A stretch of 22,746 bases of DNA from NCBI GenBank assembly GCA_047445235.1, contig JBLGEO010000046.1, positions 1-22,746 on the forward strand, given 5' to 3'. The notes beneath the pieces were generated by a model that was given only the letters and a program-made list of their open reading frames with translations, did not search any database and was not told the origin of the DNA. Origin of the DNA: JBDSRX01 sp047445235. GTDB taxonomy: Bacteria; Patescibacteriota; Dojkabacteria; J137. Positions 20,422-22,746 of this stretch are shown here, piece by piece. The first letter of the stretch is position 1. Each line of letters begins with the position of its first letter. The position numbers were made by a program, and so were the translations under genes.

Positions 20422-22023
20422 TTAATTTCTTTGTAACAAGATATCAAAATCTGCTGGTCTATTTGCTATTACCTTAGCAACATCCGAAGACACTTTGCCT
20501 TCTTTTACTAATTTGACTAGAGATTTTTCCATAGATATCATACCTAAATCTGCTCCAGTTTGGATAATATTATCAAGTTGTATGCCCTTACTTTCTCTAA
20601 TTGTATTTTTAACTGCTGATGTAGCAATAAGGATTTCCATTGCTGCAACTCTTGAATTATTTAAAGTTTTTACAAGTCTCTGAGAGATAACTGCTTGAAT
20701 TACTGATGCTAACTGCACCTTAACCTGTTCCTGCTTTTCTGCTGGGAACATGTCAATAATTCTATCAATTGTCTGTGAAGCGCTATTTGTATGTAATGTT
20801 GCAAATACCAAGTGTCCAGTTTCTGCAATTCTTAATGCAGCTTCTACTGTTTCAAGGTCTCTCATTTCTCCAACAAGTACAATATTAGGGTCTTGTCTTA
20901 AAATTGCTCTAAGTGCATTCGACCATGACGAGAAGTCTTGTCCGAATTCTCTTTGGTCAACAATACTCAATCCTTTAGGGAAAATATACTCAACGGGATC
21001 TTCCAAAGTTATTATGTGTTTAGCATCTGTTAAGTTTATTAAGTTGATGACTGATGCAATCGTAGTTGATTTTCCACTTCCTGTTGGGCCAGTAACCAGA
21101 ACCAAACCATTAGGATATTTCGAGAACTCTTTCATTAAAGGAGGTAAATCCAGCTGCTCTACAGTAGGAATTGTTTCCGAAATAACTCTAGCAGCAATAG
21201 CAAAAGTACTATTTTCCTTGAAAATATTAATTCTAAATCTTCTTGCATCTAATGTGTACGTCATGTCATATTCAAATATCTCTTCTATCTTTACGGTTCT
21301 ACCTTTAAGAAGCTGTTTAACGTAATCTACTGCGAACTCCGGTGTAACTAAAGGTGACTCAATTGTTTTTAACTCCCCATTAACTCTTATCATTACTCTA
21401 TAACCCACAGATATATGGACATCGGATGCGCCTTGTTTCATTGCTTCCTGTAAGAAGTCGTCAAGCTTATATGATTTATTTGTAAGTCCTGCAGTTTCAA
21501 CCGATGGCAAAGCAGCAGCAGGTGCTGGACTGACAGTAGGCTGAATACTATTAAGATTGTTTAGCCTATTTAGTTTCTCATCTAAATTATTTGCTGGATC
21601 CTTAGGTGCTTGAAGTACTGGTAGAGTGCTTTGTACTGGTCTCGATGTCTCAGTAACGATAGGCTTTACTTCAATTTGATCAGTTGGTGCTACAGCCTGT
21701 TTTACTTGATTTGCAATATCCCCCACAGGTGTCTGAGCAGATACTACTGGCTTAGGCATTGTACTAGCAAGATTATTAATTGCATTGCTTAAATTATTAA
21801 ATTCTTGCTTTTGATTTACAATTTGCTGAGTTGGCGTTGGTTTAATTTCAATAAGTGCTTGAGGTACTTGTACAGGGGTTACAGGTATCTCTTGCGCTCT
21901 TGGTAATTCTTTATTTGGTAGTGGAGCTAAAGTCACATTTGTTGGTATAGGTGCAGTTGCATCATTCGGACTTACCGCTGGTGTAGGGTTTGCATTTCTA
22001 TTTCCTATATTTATTAATGGCAT
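20422..22023 (-). CDS. pilT: Pilus retraction ATPase PilT with long N-terminal extension
   Basis: 533 aa, against about 345 for usual PilT. Residues 1-183 are a Pro/Thr/Gln/Asn-rich, probably disordered extension with no family match. The PilT core begins YKLDDFLQEAMKQGASDVHI (185 on). Walker A GPTGSGKST (312-320, Lys318), Asp box EDPVEYIF (341-348), Walker B NIVLVGEMRD (380-389), His box TLHTNS (409-414), and AVKNTIRE (470-477), the PilT-specific AIRNLIRE element needed for retraction. These distinguish it from PilB. All catalytic parts are intact, so an active hexameric retraction motor is expected. It lies 17 nt after pilB. The extension might tether the motor to another part of the machine. 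Confidence 0.93.
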   Translation of the reverse strand: MPLINIGNRNANPTPAVSPNDATAPIPTNVTLAPLPNKELPRAQEIPVTPVQVPQALIEIKPTPTQQIVNQKQEFNNLSNAINNLASTMPKPVVSAQTPVGDIANQVKQAVAPTDQIEVKPIVTETSRPVQSTLPVLQAPKDPANNLDEKLNRLNNLNSIQPTVSPAPAAALPSVETAGLTNKSYKLDDFLQEAMKQGASDVHISVGYRVMIRVNGELKTIESPLVTPEFAVDYVKQLLKGRTVKIEEIFEYDMTYTLDARRFRINIFKENSTFAIAARVISETIPTVEQLDLPPLMKEFSKYPNGLVLVTGPTGSGKSTTIASVINLINLTDAKHIITLEDPVEYIFPKGLSIVDQREFGQDFSSWSNALRAILRQDPNIVLVGEMRDLETVEAALRIAETGHLVFATLHTNSASQTIDRIIDMFPAEKQEQVKVQLASVIQAVISQRLVKTLNNSRVAAMEILIATSAVKNTIRESKGIQLDNIIQTGADLGMISMEKSLVKLVKEGKVSSDVAKVIANRPADFDILLQRN

Positions 22024-22040
22024 TTTAGACTTTTAATATT

Positions 22041-22746
22041 TTATTCATTTCTAACTCTTAGAACTTCTTCTAAGTTTGTAACACCCTCTAAGGCTTTCAT
22101 AAATCCGTCTTGTATCATTGTAATCATTCCTTCAGAAATTGCAATATCATTGATTGCCTTAATAGTTGACTTGGTAACTATAGCAGCGGAAATCTTCTCA
22201 CTCATTTTTAAGGCTTCAAAAATACCTGTTCTGCTTGTATAACCAGTATTGTTACATTTCGGACATCCGACTGGCTTGTATAAAACAACTTTATCAGTAT
22301 TTTTATCAAAATGTAACTTCAACTCATGGTCTGCACTATAAATATTAAATTCTTTAAGTACATCCAACTCCTTATGTATTTCAATCATCATGTCTTTTCC
22401 AGCTTCAAAGGATTGCTTACAGTTATTACATAAGACTCTAACCAAACGCTGTCCAACAACAATATTTACAGTCGAAGAGAGTAAGAATGGTTCGATACCC
22501 ATATCTAATAAACGAATAAATGCTCCTCCAGAGCTATTTGTATGGATCGTAGAAAGAACTAACCTACCAACTAATGCAGATTGAATAGCAAGTGAAGCAG
22601 TTTCCGAATCTCTAATTTCTCCAACCATAATCACATCTGGGTCTTGTCTTAAAAAAGATCTCAAACCGCTTGCAAATGTAAGTCCAACCTCAGGATTGAT
22701 TTGTACTTGATTAACTCCATCAACTCTAATTTCAACTGGGTCTTCT
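22041..22746 (-). CDS. pilB: Pilus extension ATPase PilB, 3' part
   Basis: The frame continues through the right edge, so only the C-terminal 235 residues are in the window. It starts at EDPVEIRVDGVNQVQ (Asp box), then FASGLRSFLRQDPDVIMVGEIRDSETA (Walker B), LSTIHTNSS (His box) and VVGQRLVRVLC. Two cysteine pairs (CNNC and CPKCNNTGYTSRTG) form the zinc motif typical of PilB/GspE, absent from PilT. This motor powers pilus extension. Walker A lies outside the window. It is followed by pilT after 17 nt, and the operon promoter must be upstream of the window. Confidence 0.95.
   Translation of the reverse strand, partial: EDPVEIRVDGVNQVQINPEVGLTFASGLRSFLRQDPDVIMVGEIRDSETASLAIQSALVGRLVLSTIHTNSSGGAFIRLLDMGIEPFLLSSTVNIVVGQRLVRVLCNNCKQSFEAGKDMMIEIHKELDVLKEFNIYSADHELKLHFDKNTDKVVLYKPVGCPKCNNTGYTSRTGIFEALKMSEKISAAIVTKSTIKAINDIAISEGMITMIQDGFMKALEGVTNLEEVLRVRNE

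Noticed and set aside
20750..21325. Long open frame (191 aa) on the plus strand opposite pilT
   Set aside because: It is fully antisense to the conserved PilT ATPase core, has no promoter and no recognisable motif; a composition shadow.
1..22746. TGA as glycine (code 25)
   Set aside because: recG, rsmD, pilN, the 41-aa gene and the 102-aa gene end sensibly at TGA, with overlaps to the next gene; TGA is a stop.
1..22746. CRISPR array, insertion sequence or prophage
   Set aside because: No regularly spaced repeats, no transposase, integrase or structural phage genes; repeats seen are isolated palindromes.

Overview
The window is AT-rich, gene-dense bacterial DNA that uses TGA as a stop codon (the 102-aa gene, the 41-aa gene, recG, rsmD and pilN all end in TGA). 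The gene content points to a monoderm-like member of the Candidate Phyla Radiation / Patescibacteria. It has a type IV pilus cluster with PilB, PilT, PilC, PilD, PilM, PilN and PilO but no PilP or PilQ in view, small divergent ribosomal proteins, and a bL32 without zinc cysteines. Code 25 lineages (Gracilibacteria, Absconditabacteria) are unlikely because TGA stops genes. A Dojkabacteria- or Microgenomates-like lineage would fit, but that is inference and I cannot place it from sequence alone.

Positions 2-3875 (+) hold small cytoplasmic and membrane genes, several with their own promoter: a 5'-truncated PAP2-type phosphatase, an unknown 129-aa protein, an EamA/DMT transporter followed by a DinB-fold ClbS/DfsB-like protein, an unknown 102-aa protein, and a threonine aldolase family enzyme. 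The aldolase gene is translationally chained to a 41-aa single-helix membrane protein and then to recG (3875-6003).

Positions 6004-9066 (+) begin with repeat-rich spacer DNA. A likely envelope cassette follows: a secreted protein with a C-terminal module familiar from Bacteroidota surface proteins, a membrane-anchored extracytoplasmic protein, and an M23 (LytM) metallopeptidase.

Positions 9123-12162 (+) are an information-processing block: a SpoU-type RNA methyltransferase, rsmD, rpmF (bL32), nusB, rnc (RNase III) and rpsP (bS16). It ends at a strong GAAA-loop intrinsic terminator. Several dispersed inverted repeats sit between genes here, and one of them contains the most upstream possible start of rsmD.

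Positions 12450-22746 (-) are one long convergent type IV pilus operon, read right to left: pilB (3' part only), pilT, pilC, two pilin-like genes, pilD, four minor pilins in GspH-I-J-K-like order, then pilM, pilN and pilO. Spacing is 24 nt or less, often with overlaps. The genes give an assembly motor, a retraction motor, a platform, prepilins, their peptidase and the inner-membrane alignment complex.

Two features recur across the window. Essentially no start codon has a Shine-Dalgarno sequence, and promoters are extended -10 type (TGNTATAAT), two of them placed so that the transcript would be leaderless. I did not find a clearly new defence or mobile system. The most unusual points are the initiation signals, the uniform Ala -1 prepilin cleavage sites paired with a cysteine-free prepilin peptidase N-terminus, the coupled 41-aa membrane protein, the Bacteroidota-like surface module and the nested repeats.
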